From Merluccius polli (Eukaryota; Chordata; Actinopteri; Gadiformes; Merlucciidae), in the NCBI GenBank assembly GCA_030340625.1, contig JAOPHQ010002876.1:127001-191000 (forward strand): a stretch of 64,000 bases of DNA, written 5' to 3'. Shown piece by piece: positions 10,119 to 21,517 of the stretch. The notes below the pieces were generated by a model. The model did not search any database. It was not told where the DNA came from and worked only from the letters and a program-made list of their open reading frames with translations. The stretch's first letter is position 1. Every line of letters starts with the position of its first letter. The position numbers were made by a program, and so were the translations under genes.

Positions 10119-13100
10119 TTTCCCCCCCCTTCTAGAGATGCCCCCTGTGGCACCCTAGACAGAAAGTCCGCTGTCGTGTTCAACCTTCCAGCCCTATACA
10201 GCACCTGAAAGTCAAAAGGCTGCACTGCCAAAAACCACCTAGTAATTCTTGCGTTTGTGTCTCTCATGCGTCCCAGCCAAGACAACGCTCTGTGGTCCGT
10301 CTCCAAAACAAACTTGCGTCCCATTAAGTAATACTTAAAAGAGTATTAAAAACGGCCACTTAATTGCTAGGCATTCTTTCTCCACTGTGGAGTAGTTGCA
10401 CTCCCTCGGCAAAAGCTTACGGCTGATGTACGCCACAGGTAGGAGATGTCCCTCATCCCCTTGTAACAACACCGCACCTAGGCCTCTCTCTGAGGCATCC
10501 GTTTGGACGGTGAAAGTCTTTTCAAAGTCCGGGCTGAGGAGTACAGGCTCCTTGCACAAAGAGTCCTTTAAGCTGTGAAAAGCTGTCTCACACTCCTCAG
10601 TCCATTTCACCTTGTTTGGCTGACTTTTGCGCGTCAGCTCAGTAAGCGCAACCGCTCTCTCAGAAAAGTTTGGGACGAAGCGTCTGTACCAACCCACCAA
10701 GCCCAGAAAGGAGCGCACCTGTTTCTTGGTGGTGGGGCGCTCTGCGGCCTTAATGGCCCCAACCTTTCCCACTTGAGGGCGGATGACACCCCGGCCCAAC
10801 ACGTAGCCCAGGTAGGCAGTCTCCTCCCTAGCCAAGGCACCTTTCTCAGGGTGGATTGTCAAACCCGCCTCCTTTATCAAGGAGAGGATATGCTGCAGAT
10901 GCTGCAAATGCTCCTCCCAACTGGAGCTAAAGATAATTATGTCATCCAAGTAGGCGGCGGCAAAGCCCTCAGTTCCCCTGAGGACCCTGTCCATCAGCCT
11001 CTGGAATGTTGCTGGTGCTCCGTGTAATCCAAAAGGCAATACAGAAAACTGGTAATGGCCAAAAGGTGTCCTGAAGGCTGTCAGCTCTTTGCTGTCCTCA
11101 GCCAACGGCACTTGCCAGTAGCCTTTGCAAAGATCTAATGTACTCAGGTATTTGGCCTTGCCCAAGCGCTCGACCAGGTCATCAACCCTTGGCATTGGGT
11201 AAGGGTCAAACTTGGCCTGGGCATTGACCTTCCTGAAGTCCAGGCAGAACCTCAAATTGCCGTCCTTCTTGGGCACGAGAATGATGGGGCTGCTCCACTC
11301 ACTGGAGGATGGCTCAATCACCCCCAGCTCCATCATCTTGTCCAGCTCCTCCTTCAGCACAGGAAGCAGACGCTCTGGAACCCGGTAACACGGCTGTCTC
11401 ACCGGTCGCTTGTCCTTCAGGATGATCCGGTGCTCCACCAGCTCTGTCCGTCCCGGCCGCTCCACGAAGAGACCCTCTGGCAGGATGTCACTCAGCTCGC
11501 CCCGACGGTCCTCGGACAGATGGCTCAGGTCCAGCGTACTTCCATCCTCGCGGCCCGGTAGATATTGCTCACTGTATTCCTCCTCCTCTTCAACTGCTCT
11601 GATGAACAAGGCAGATTCTTCTGGCTGTGATTCTGGCCGCTCACTCCACTTTTTCAGCATGTTGACGTGGAACACCTGGTGCTTCTTGCGGTGGTCCGGC
11701 ATGTGGACCTCATAAGTCACCGGTCCCATCTTCCGTGTGACTGCGTAAGGCCCCTGCCATTTTGCCAGCAGTTTGTTGTCAAAGCTGGGCAACAACAGCC
11801 GGACCCTGTCACCAGGCTTGAAACAGCGAGTTCTGGCAGAGCGGTCGTACCACGCCTTCTGTCGGTCTTGCGCCCTCTGCAGATTGTCCTGCGCCAAGGC
11901 AGACGCAGCCATCAGCTTCTCCCTCATCTTCAGCACATAGGAGATAATGTTCATTTCGCCGGAGGTCTCACCCTCCCAGGTCTCCTTCAATACATCCAAT
12001 GGCCCTCGAACCTGGTGTGCATACAGGACCTCAAAAGGTGAAAATCCTGTTGAAGCCTGGGGAACTTCTCTGTACGCGAAGAGCAGGTACGGTAGCCACT
12101 GGTCCCAGTCCTTCCCAGAGTCAGCCACAAACTTCCGCAGCATGTTCAGGAGGGTCTGGTTGAACCGCTCCACAAGTCCGTCGGTCTGTGGGTGGTAAGG
12201 AGTGGTTCTGATACGCCTGATGCCTAAGAGGTCGTAGACCTGCATGAGGGTCTTGCTCATAAAGTTGGGTCCCTGATCGGTCAGCACCTCTTTGGGAATC
12301 CCTACTCTAGAGAAGAGCTGCAGCATGACTGTTGCAACACGTTTAGCTGTTACGTCTCTCAGGGGGAAGGCTTCAGGGTATCTAGTGGCATAGTCACTAA
12401 TCACTAAAATGAATCTGTTCCCTGACTTGCTCTTTTCCAGGGGCCCTACCACATCCATTGCTATCCTCTCAAAAGGAGTGTCAATCACTGGTAAGGGAAT
12501 TAACGGGGCACGGGCAAGGTTTTTACCTCCAGACATTTGACACTGGGGACAAGATTTACAAAAACGTTTCACATCTGTGACTAGACCTGGCCAATAAAAA
12601 CGCTTGCCTATTCTCTGCAGAGTCTTCATGTAACCCAAGTGTCCAGCCCAGGGTATGGTATGACCCAGTTCCAACACTTCTCTGCGGTATTTCTGGGGAA
12701 TCACCAGCTGTAACCCTTCTTCACTCTGCCTGTACAGGAGGTCGTTTTGCACCGTGTAGCCCTCCTTCCCTATTGCTGGAACAAAATACACCCCCTCCTC
12801 CACTTTCTTAAACAAGGGGCCCAAGGTGGGGTCTGTACGTTGTACCTCAGCAAGTTTACCATCATAAGTCAAATCATTTAAATCATCATTTAAATCAGGA
12901 GGATCAATTGACTCTACTTGCACCTCGTTGTGCTTCACAGTCTCCTTGACCGTCTGCCTACGCCTCACACACCTCTGTTCTCTTGTGCGTGTCAGCTCAA
13001 CTGGCACTTCTGCGTCAAAATAAGGCAACTCTGTTAGGTCTGTCTGCTGTTCCCTGGCCTTAGCCCTTGTTACAACACCACACAACGCAGTCCTGTTCAC

Positions 13101-14496
13101 TAGCTCAGGTAACACAGGGAGATCTTGGCCCAATAACACTGGATAAGGGAGTTTAGGTGCTAACCCTACCCTCAATATGTATGTCTGCTCATTAATCCTG
13201 ACATACACATCAGCTGTGTTTAGCTCACTCTTATCACCATGGACGCAACAGATGGTAATTGTGTCCTCGTTTCTAAACTGTAGGGGAACTAAGTCACTCT
13301 GCACCAGTGTTTGTGAACATCCTGTGTCCACCAATGCTGTAACAGGTCTACCATTAAGTTCAACAGTGATGACGGGGTCTCTGTTCTCTTGTACCTTAAT
13401 GGGTGAGGTTGGGTGGGGAACGTAACATAAATGACTATATTTTGACTTCCTGAGGGGACAAGAGGGGCTCTTGTGACCTTCTTGGCCACAATTAAAACAA
13501 GAAATGCCCTTGTGCCTGGCACTGTCTGAGGGGAGGGTTGGTGGGGCTCTATCACGGCTCTGTGGGCCTCTATCATGGCTCGGTGGGGCTCTATGATAAT
13601 TCGAGGCAGTACCAGAACCAGCTCCCTTCCAAGGCCCATCAGACTTACATTGTGGTTGACGGTCCAGCACTCCAGCATAACGGTAGCTCCTGGGGCCTCT
13701 GTGTGCTGCAACAAAGTTCTCCATCATCTTCTGCTGCAGTCGCTGGGTTACGCTCCTTGACCCAGGTCCTTACTTCTGGATAGAGAACCCGTAGATACTG
13801 TTCCAACACCAAGGTCTCCATTAGCTGCTCCTTGCTGTGCTGGTCATACTGTGTCCACTTGCAGAACAGGTCTCTTAGCCGGATATACAGCTCCTGTGGT
13901 GTTTCACTTGGGGAGGTCTCCAGTGCTCTGAATTGTAGGCGATACGTCTCAGCATTAATCTCATACTTTTTCAGCACGGCCTCCTTCAGGTAGTCGTAAT
14001 CCAGTGCGCTATCCGGATCCATTGCAACAAAGGCGCTGCGAGCCTTGCCCGTCAGCAGCGGAATCAGCTGCACCGCCCAAGTCTCTTTTGGCCACTCAAA
14101 GGCTGTGGCTAGTCTTTCAAAGGTCGTCAGGTAATGTTCAATATTATCCGTGTCTTCTAGTTTAGCCATCTTTGGTATGCGGCCTACCTCTCTGGTGGGC
14201 AGTCGTCGTTGCCCCGGTGAAGGTGTCCGCCGCTCTGGTATGGGTGTAGCTCGTGCTGCCTCCGCATCCAGCTGCAGTTGTGTCACCTGATAAGAGAGGA
14301 CCTGGAACTTCTGCTCCTGTCTCGTAGATTCCCTCTCCAGCCGGTCATCTCTGGCTTGTTGCACAGTCATAAAGGATTCAAACATTTCAGCCAGGCGATT
14401 GATGGCTGAATCTGGTTGTGGAGTGGGTTGTTCGGTCTCAGTGGCGCCCCCTATCGCTCCACCTTCCTCGCCAGCCTTCTTCTGCCTGGTCTCCAT
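10106..14496 (-). pseudogene. Gmr1-type gag-pol polyprotein, broken by two frameshifts
   Basis: Gag starts at 14496. It has a coiled-coil stretch near residues 50-85 and a C-terminal capsid segment with KEQLMETLVLEQYLRVLYPE, which resembles the SCAN domain. A frame change near 13727 leads into a CCHC knuckle (CFNCGQEGH, near 13490), protease (LVDTGCS, near 13325), integrase (zinc motif 12660-12540, catalytic D in MDVVG near 12455, D in TDQGPNF near 12275, E in VERFNQ near 12170), RT (YLDDII near 10945) and RNase H (VQTDASE near 10505). A second frame change near 10330-10345 separates the last RNase H part (10324-10106). Apart from these breaks the reading is long and clean, so the insertion is fairly young. 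Confidence 0.88.
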
Positions 14497-14535
14497 CTTC
14501 CGGGTTGTAATGGCTCTTCTCCCCGTCTTGCTCCT

Positions 14536-14555
14536 CTATCCCACTTCTGACACCA
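14536..14555 (-). other. Primer-binding site of the Gmr1-type element
   Basis: On the minus strand it reads TGGTGTCAGAAGTGGGATAG, two bases after the LTR end GCCACA. This position is where a host tRNA primes minus-strand DNA synthesis. I did not assign the tRNA. Confidence 0.65.
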
Positions 14556-14557
14556 TA

Positions 14558-16445
14558 TGTGGCAGGATAGACGGCGGCGGAGCAGACAAAGATAGACTAA
14601 AAGCCAGTTGGGTTCCAACGGAAGAATTTCCCGTATATGTTTTTATTACTTTTTCTTTTTTCTCTTAAAATAAGCACATAATAAAAATGTCAGGATGCAA
14701 ACCAAAAACTGATCAAACAGAAAACCAAAACAGGCATAAGTAGCCAGACTAAGTCCAAGGACTCTGAACTACAAACCATACATTCCACTCAGAGAGACTT
14801 CCTCAGCAGGCAACCTATTCCTTCAGTCATCTCTCTCTACTGAGGGCCTGTGGGCCTAATACACAGCTCTGCTTGCTGCAGCCCCTCCCTCGGGTTAGTC
14901 CCATCAGCAAACATAAATTAATTAACTAAATCACAACTGTATTGCCACAAAAGAATAAATGAAACATGAAATGACATCCTAACTAAACACACAAATCCGT
15001 GTATCATTCGTTCTTTACATATTCAATTGAGAATCCAAAATCGGAAAATGAAAAAGCAATTTGTTATTTCCTTATTCGTTTATGAATCTGATACCAAAAA
15101 ACAAATAACGGTTTGTTTTTCGTACTTTCGATTTTATGCTCTGATCAAAAATAGGAAATTAAAAAACGGGGCCACGGGCCGAACTTGATTTTGATATTTA
15201 ATTTCTCCGATTTGTGTGACCAGGAAGTTATTGACTTCTTTGTGTGTTGCACTTGATAAGCTTGCAGCAAATTCGTCAACAGTTAAGTGTGAAAGAAAGC
15301 CTGAAAAAACAGAATCACGCAGTGATTGTAAGTCAATGAATCAGTATTATTTGGAGTAATTTGGTATCGACACCATGGCCGCACTGGAACCATACGTTAA
15401 TTAAAGACTTATTTGAAACTGGCAAGACGCATGCAGAGATTTCCACCATGCTGCAGCAGATCCAGCGATGCTCTGAAATGAGTGTTGGAAGATTCTGTGT
15501 TCAACACGACCATAAGTGAAAAACACATGTATCGGACAAAGAGATGGAGAGGGCTGTGATTGGATCAATATAAGTCAATATAAATATAAGACTTCCTGGT
15601 CACACAAATCGGAGAAATTAAATATCAAAATCAAGTTCGGCCCGTGGCCCAGTTTTTTCATTTCCTATTTTTGATCTGACCATAACATCGAAAGTACAAA
15701 AAACAAACCGTTATTTGTTTTTTGGTATCAGATTCTTAAACGAATAAGGCAATAACAAATCGTTTTTTCATTTTCCGATTTTGGATTCTCAATTGAATAT
15801 AAAAAGAACGAATGATACACGGATTCACACACCATCAATGTTTCTCCTCTAAATACATTGTGGATTTAATAAAAACACCATAAACCTCCAACCCGTAAAA
15901 TAAAGCAAAACACGCCCGTGAAAATGGACCACACCACCCCGCACCCAGGAAACCCCTGTATTTACAATGGTTCTACCCATCAATCGGTTTCGGACGTCAA
16001 ACCAGGAAGTTCGCCGAAGTTCGTGGTGGTGCGTTAACTGAATACTGAAATGATTGTTACAGATTTTATCAATAAATGCTACTGCTTTAAAACGTCCAGA
16101 GTGTATGTTGGGTTTCTTAATACCAATATACTTTACAACAGATGAAGATGGGTGATGACAATGAGATTTTACACGAGTTATGACAATGAATGTTTGTGCT
16201 CAAACAATTGCGCTGCTGTCATGCCGGTAGGCCTTTCCCTGCACACAGGTAGCAATGTTAAACACAGCGTATCGAGCTTTATGGTAACGGGTGGTTAATG
16301 GACATGGGCAAATGAAACAGAGCAGTTAAACAGTACACAGTGATGGATGCATACAGCGTGGCGTCAGGGCAGCAGGGATGTTAATGCCGGCAATGGCTGC
16401 CTGCACGCTACTACTGCGTGAGCGTCACGGCTCAATTCGTGACAG
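14558..16445 (-). repeat. 5' LTR of the Gmr1-type element (with nested foldback element)
   Basis: Runs from TGTCACG at 16445 to GCCACA at 14558. Removing the foldback insertion (14994-15825 plus one 6-bp repeat) leaves about 1.05 kb. The first 54 bases match the 3' LTR remnant. The boundary is inferred from the TG...CA ends and the adjoining primer site, because no full second LTR is available. Confidence 0.6.
14994..15825. mobile_element. Foldback DNA element with about 230-bp inverted termini
   Basis: Ends AATCCGTGTATCATTCGTTC and its reverse complement run inward as near-perfect arms (14994-15225 and 15598-15825). CACACA lies on both sides (14988-14993 and 15826-15831), a 6-bp candidate target duplication in low-complexity sequence. 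The centre, about 15375-15520, encodes with breaks a helix-turn-helix-like stretch (DLFETGKTHAEIS), probably a remnant of the autonomous parent. The family is not determined. Confidence 0.7.
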
Positions 16446-16851
16446 TTAGCTTTAGCTCATTTATAATACTAATTTATAATAATAACTAACTTAATAATAA
16501 CTGACTTAATTGGGCGTGCTTGAAACTTGTTCTTGTGAAATCCATAATTTTTCTTCATTTGTGTTGACTATACCTGAAGATAAAATAAAGTAAAACAAAA
16601 AAAGCCAACTGAGTGAAGCAATCCATTTGATCATTGTGGGCATAATAATTTATTTACAAGCATAAAATCTCACATACTGGACTGAAACAGTAACTGTTAA
16701 AAATATGGTAAAAATACATGTTGCCACATGTTAATTTACACACTAAACATGTACAATTCCAGTGGGATGACACCTGGACTGGACCTGTCAAAAGTATTTT
16801 TCCGCGATACAAACTTGACATTTAACGTGACACCATACACAATACAAGCTT

Positions 16852-16854
<3 letters not shown>

Positions 16855-16886
<32 letters not shown>
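16855..16886. repeat. (CA)n microsatellite in the 3' UTR of PAR2 copy B
   Basis: About 16 CA units, longer than in copy A. Confidence 0.9.
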
Positions 16887-16888
<2 letters not shown>

Positions 16889-16955
16889 AATACTTTCACA
16901 CATCACTGTGTGAGGCAGCAAACAAACACCGCCGCCGTCTCCTCCCTCAGCGTGC

Positions 16956-18028
16956 TCAACAGCTACTGCTCCGCTTGCTGCCCGAGGAGATGGAGGTGGT
17001 GGTGGTGTTCTTCCTGGACTTGAGCGCGGTGAACGACACGCGCAGGCGCTCCGCCGTCCGCTGGCTGCGGCAAATGAATGTGTTGCGCACGTGCTCCCGG
17101 AAGTCCTCCGAGATGAAGTAGTAGACGAAGGGGTCCACGCAGCTGTTGAGGCTGGCGAAGCACAGCGACACCACGTAGAAGCCGTAGCCGTTGTTGGTCC
17201 GCTGGGCCAGCAGCAGCGAGTAGTGCACCAGCAGCGCGACGTTGCTGGGGCCGAAGCACACCAGGTACATGACCAGCACGATGACGATCAGTGCCACCGC
17301 CTTGCGCCGCTGCCTAGCAATGGCCTCGTCCGTCATGGAGCTGCACAGGACCTTGAGCATCTGCACGTACGCCACCATGCACACCACCGTGGGCACGAAG
17401 AAACCCAGCAGGCCCATGGTCAGGAAGTAGCCGGCCGCCATCGTCCGCTGGTCAGGCATGGTGACGTCGTGGCATGTGACCACTTTCATGTTGGAGAGCT
17501 CCACCGTTTGGTCGTACAGGTAGAGGGGCGTGGTGAGGACCCAGACCGCCAGCCAAATGGCCACAGAGATGCCGACGCTCGTGGCGTTGCCCCGTCGTCG
17601 CTTGGATAACGGGTAAACGATTGCCCAGTAGCGCTGCAAGCTGATGCAGGTGATGAAGGCGATGGAACAGTACATGTTGGCGTAGAAGAACGCCACCAGG
17701 ACCTTGCAGAGACCCTCGCCGTAGATCCAGTTGTTGCCGTTCAAGTGGTAGGCGATCTTGAGTGGGATCCAGACGACAAAGAGCAGGTCGCACAGTGCCA
17801 GGTTGGCCATGAAGATGGAGGACGGGTTCTTCTTCTTGGTCCGGAATAGAAACACCCAGATGGCCAGGGCGTTGGTGGGCAGCCCCACGACGAACACAAT
17901 GATGTAGACGATGGGGAGGAAGACAGTAGTCAGCCGACTCTCCAAGACCATTTTACCGGTGAGGCTGACCTGAAATCCAGCCGGTGTCTCGGTACCAGAA
18001 AAGCCTCTATTCTCTGCTGGACCATCAT
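16956..18028 (-). CDS. f2rl1: Protease-activated receptor 2-like, copy B, exon 2 (intact reading frame)
   Basis: Carries the whole receptor apart from the signal peptide. The acceptor CTAG before 18028 and phase 1 match exon 1 at 41346-41430, giving a 385-residue product. The N-terminus has a predicted cut at ENR/GFSGTE. Seven spans follow, with QRYWAIVYP after TM3, CHDV in loop 2 and DPFVYYF in TM7. The tail has a FICRS cysteine suited to palmitoylation and a Ser/Thr-rich end suited to phosphorylation, both features of PAR2. Compared with copy A the core is almost identical, but the first 25 codons carry four or five amino-acid changes and a two-codon deletion. This is the better candidate for a functional gene, provided the 23-kb intron is spliced. 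Confidence 0.9.
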
Positions 18029-18097
18029 CTAGATTCAAAAACAACAGAAAAACGCAAACGTATTAACTTTATGTCCAAGCGAAGAAGTATTCCACTT

Positions 18098-18352
18098 ATT
18101 ACGACATACAAACTTATCATGTTATAACAATATACTATTTATCACGTTATAACGGGATAACTTATATTGTTATAACGTGATAAGTTTCACGTTGTAACGT
18201 GATAAATAATAAGTTGTTATAACGTGATAAGTTTCACGTTGTAACGTGATAAATAATAAGTTGTTATAACGTGATAAGTTTGTATGTCGTAGTAACGTGA
18301 TAACTTATATTGTTATAATGTGAAACGTTTCACGTTATAACAATATAAGTTG
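18098..18352. repeat. Palindrome-rich GTTATAACGTGATAA element
   Basis: Overlapping inverted and direct repeats of GTTATAACGTGATAA and TAACGTGATAAATAATAAG fill this stretch. The outer motif ACGACATACAAACTTATCA is mirrored by TGATAAGTTTGTATGTCGT near 18270-18288. It has no coding content. It replaces the sequence that follows the exon 2 block in copy A, so it marks an insertion or breakpoint. Confidence 0.75.
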
Positions 18353-18733
18353 GTCTCAGGCGGAGGTGGGCACTTGGCCTTTTGCAATGAACTGGCATCA
18401 CCATGGCAACACTGGCATCACCATGGCCCAAAACACGGATACCCAATGTTGAGATTCCTACAAAATCACGGTGTACCAGAAGAGTGCCTCTCAAGCATGG
18501 AACAAGAACATGTATTTTTACGCAGCCCACTTCTTGTAAAACCTGTATTTAATTGCTTTTAAGGGTCATCCAACGTTATGTTAGCTAACTTGCTAGCCAG
18601 CCAGCCCGGGTAACACAGTCCGGTAGGTTACCTTTCCGTGTCTAGGCACTGAGTAGATGAGAAGGACACATAACAAATATCTATATATATGTAAGTAGAA
18701 TTTATTAAGTTGGATCGGCTGCGTACTGTTGGG
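18353..18733. other. Intronic stretch without recognised features
   Basis: Part of the copy B intron. It includes an 18-bp direct repeat, CTGGCATCACCATGGC..., near 18391-18425. No exon signals fit either strand. Confidence 0.4.
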
Positions 18734-18737
18734 TTAA

Positions 18738-19160
18738 GGCCTTTGCACACCAAGTCCGTATTTTTCGTCCGAAATTTGTGTGCGTAACGATTTTTATCGG
18801 ATGATGGATTAAAAAAACGAAAATTCAAATGTAGGCTTTTGATGGATGCGAAAAAACGCAGAAAATCGAACCTGTTCCGAAAACTTTAATGACGGACGAA
18901 AGTTTCGGAGTCGGTGTGTAAACGTGATTGACACAATGTGAGGTCGTAATTATTTTTAAACGTGCGACAATTTCGGACGAAAAATACAGACTTTTGATGG
19001 ACACATCCATCAAAAGCCTGCATTTAAATTTTCGCAACAAACTAATAGAATAATAAAACGCATCGGACTCAGTGTGCAAGGTTTCTGTGCATAACGACTT
19101 TTATCGGATGACGGATTCAAAAAACGCATACGAAAAATATGGACTTGGTGTGCAAAGGCC
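18738..19160. mobile_element. MITE with GGCCTTTGCACACCAAG ends and TTAA flanks
   Basis: Left end GGCCTTTGCACACCAAGTCC at 18738 and its near-exact reverse complement ending at 19160 are flanked by TTAA (18734-18737 and 19161-19164). The interior has repeated TTTTGATGGATG and GGACGAAA motifs and no transposase. TTAA flanks suit Kolobok or piggyBac-type movement. Superfamily assignment is inference. Confidence 0.75.
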
Positions 19161-19171
19161 TTAACCCGCTG

Positions 19172-19224
19172 TCTTTCCTGTGTGTGTGTGTGTGTGTGTG
19201 TGTGCGCACGCGTGTGTGTGTGTG
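19172..19224. repeat. (TG)n microsatellite
   Basis: Imperfect TG run with a GCGCACGC interruption. Confidence 0.85.
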
Positions 19225-19311
19225 ACAGTGAGCGTGCACATGGGTGTGGTGGGATGATGTTTTAGGTGTTTCCAGTCTTGTCCTTGAGTTGTAATAATTA
19301 TGTCTGTCTTG

Positions 19312-19906
19312 TGAAGGTATGGTTATAGTTTAGATCTATCCTATGACCAATATTTGTGGGTCACACTGGCCTCTGTGCCTGTCTCCAGACGAAGGACAGA
19401 GTCATGAGCTATGAGCAGAGGCATGTGAGCATGGGGGCAGCTCCTCAGGATCGGAACGAGTGCGTTGTTGGTTACATATGTGGAGTAGATAGTGAGGTCG
19501 GGTGATGGCGAAAAAACAGGCAGGATTGTCGCTGCACGTGTAAAGAATCGTGTAGAGAAATACCTGGAGGCGACAGTCTGGCGCTGGGGCCAGACACCAC
19601 AAGGACGAGAGGAGAAGACGGCAACAGCCAGAGGAGAAGAAGAGGACAGCCCTTTATGACGTTTTCACTGTTATGTGTATATAACTTCCTGGGTCAGGGA
19701 TAGTTAGTGCGCAGACTTCGTGAACTGACACACACTTTGTTGTTCTGTCAGGGAAACATAGTTGGGCCCAGATATCTGTAAAACTGCACATTATACTGGT
19801 GTTAACAATAAAACTGATTATTTCTTAAAGCTAAACCACTTCTTCTATCGCTTCATTAACGAACACGCGTGAGTGACAGTTTCAAGAGAAACTGCTTCTC
19901 ACTTCA
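19312..19906 (+). repeat. 5' LTR of the endogenous retrovirus
   Basis: Begins TGAAGGTATGG and ends CTTCA, two bases before the primer site. AATAAA lies in AACAATAAAACTG near 19805. It is clearly diverged from the two sister LTRs (6114-6690 and 59981-60553), which are closer to each other, so it is from an older or different subfamily member. Confidence 0.88.
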
Positions 19907-19908
19907 AT

Positions 19909-19926
19909 TGGTGACCCCGACGTGAT
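19909..19926 (+). other. Retroviral primer-binding site, tRNA-Trp type
   Basis: TGGTGACCCCGACGTGAT lies two bases after the LTR. It is the sequence known to pair with the 3' end of tRNA-Trp in avian sarcoma/leukosis viruses. In the sister copy at 60556 the motif carries an inserted base pair (CCCGAGACGCG). Confidence 0.8.
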
Positions 19927-20856
19927 GAAGACGAAGAAGTGACACAGCGGACGAGAGGCCCGAGTGACAGCAGAACTACGTGGATCCACATAAGAAAAAG
20001 GTAAGCAGAAGCCTGTTATAACAAAATTCTGCGATTGGGCATTACCAAAACTGTTTTGAAGTCACTTGTGATACCCGTCCTAGACATAGTTTAAACCAGT
20101 ATAGTGTGCAACAAGAGGGACGCTCCTTTTTAGGACGTTGCCAATTAGGGGACCTGCCGTGTAAGCGCACGAGCCAGAGACCGCCCGAGGGTTGGAATCC
20201 TGTTGGGGAGGAAGAGCCCCACAAAGAGCCAGGGACGCTCCTTTTTTAGGACGTTGCCAATTAGGGGACCTGCCCGTGAAAACGTACGAGCAAGAGACCG
20301 CCCGATGGTTGGAATCCTTATTGGGGAGGAAGAGCCCCACAAAGCGCCAGCGGTTTAAATTCCGCCCCGTCCTCGCCATAAGTACATCAATCGGCGGAGG
20401 AGAAAAGAGGGTCCATACGACCCCAAGGTAGCTGGTTCCTTTCAAGACCAGAAGAGGGAACTCTGAGAGGGTAGCCAGAGTAGCCCAAGGGTATCATTTC
20501 CCGTTGACCGTTAGAGTCGGTGCGAAACTCATGTTTATGTAAATATTGTATATTGTGTGGGTGGTTCCAGGGGTTAGACTTTTCGTGAGATTCTCATAAG
20601 TCTCGTCTAACGCCTGTTCTGTGGGGTAAAAATAAAAAAAAAAAAATACAATTTGAAAATATTTTCTGTGGGGAAAACGGGTGGTTGGATACGGGGAAAG
20701 TGTGTCTAAAAGTGCATGAAGCTCGGGTGAGACCGGACTGATGTTATCAGCCTAGAAGCTTGTCTCACTGGGCAATATTTCGTGCAGAGAGCAGACCGTG
20801 AGTCATTCACACCGACCCTGTATGTGTATCAAAACTTTTTGTTGATTGTGTACTGG
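19927..20856 (+). other. Retroviral 5' leader with splice donor and internal duplication
   Basis: A strong donor AAG/GTAAGC lies at 20000/20001, suited to making the env message. From about 20123 to 20350 a block of roughly 110 bases is present twice (GGGACGCTCC...GAGCCCCACAAAG). A related double block is seen in the sister copy at 60755-60960. The leader is likely to include the packaging region; that is inference from position only. Confidence 0.6.
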
Positions 20857-21202
20857 TTAAAGGGGCATTCCACCGGTGGAGACATGAATATGTATTGAAA
20901 GTGGATCATATATGTAGTCAAATAGTGGCATCAATTTTAAATGTGGTGCTTTTTTGACCGAGATAAGGCAGAAAATGACTTTTTAGCGATTGTGGATTGC
21001 GGACCACAATCCCCATAGTGCATTGCAATGCTCAGCTCCGCAGGCCACTCCCACTGTTGAACTAATTGGTTGAACTGATTGGTTGAATTCCGCCCATAAA
21101 TCTATAAACCAATGATCTAGAGTTGAGCGCCACTCTACGCTACCACCGCCTAGTAAAGAGTTATTTGAGTGAATTACTCAGAGTCCTCGTTTTCTTTTCG
21201 AA

Positions 21203-21517
21203 ATGGTGTGCACTTGCATCGTACCGGGATGTTCAGCCAGGACAAGGAAAATACACGGAGTAAGTTTTCATAGATTACCCAAAGAGTTGGAGTTATGCAA
21301 AAAGTGGCTGGCTATCAATAGCCCGAAGACTTCGAACCCAACCCCTTGGGAGCGAAAGAGACCCACGCTTCTGAAAACCGCAATTCCGGCGATATTTACC
21401 TTGCCAGATGATGACGACGAAGAGCCAGGAACGTCTGGAACTAGCAGTGCTGGCAGTGCTAGCTGCGCTAAACGCATTTGCCTGGAGGTAAGGCTCTTTC
21501 TGACTCGACTCTATTAG
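21203..21517 (+). pseudogene. THAP-domain fragment of the Kolobok-like element
   Basis: Starts with MVCTCIVPGCSAR, a CX4C zinc-ligand pair typical of the THAP DNA-binding fold, then FHRLPKELELCKKWL, and later RPTLLKTAIPAIF, which resembles the C-terminal AVPTIF part. The segment between, which should hold the second zinc pair (C-x2-H), is missing, so an internal deletion has probably destroyed zinc binding. An acidic stretch (DDDDEE) follows. A possible donor GAG/GTAAGG lies near 21488. The downstream catalytic domain is not recognisable. Confidence 0.7.

Larger units (their letters stand above)
10065..16445 (-). mobile_element. Gmr1-type Ty3/gypsy retrotransposon
   Basis: In minus-strand order it has a 5' LTR (16445-14558), a primer-binding site, gag-pol (14496-10106), a polypurine tract and a truncated 3' LTR. 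Pol domain order is protease, integrase, reverse transcriptase, RNase H. Integrase before RT is typical of copia but known in the gypsy-related Gmr1 group first described from cod. Frameshifts near 13727 and 10335 make it non-autonomous now. Its right edge directly abuts the 3' flank of PAR2 copy B. Confidence 0.85.
16446..18098. repeat. Segmental duplication unit, PAR2 exon 2 block, copy B
   Basis: Matches 2469-4118. The 3' flank begins exactly at the end of the Gmr1-type LTR. A minus-strand AATAAA is at 16649-16654. The match ends where the palindromic element at 18098 begins. Confidence 0.88.
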
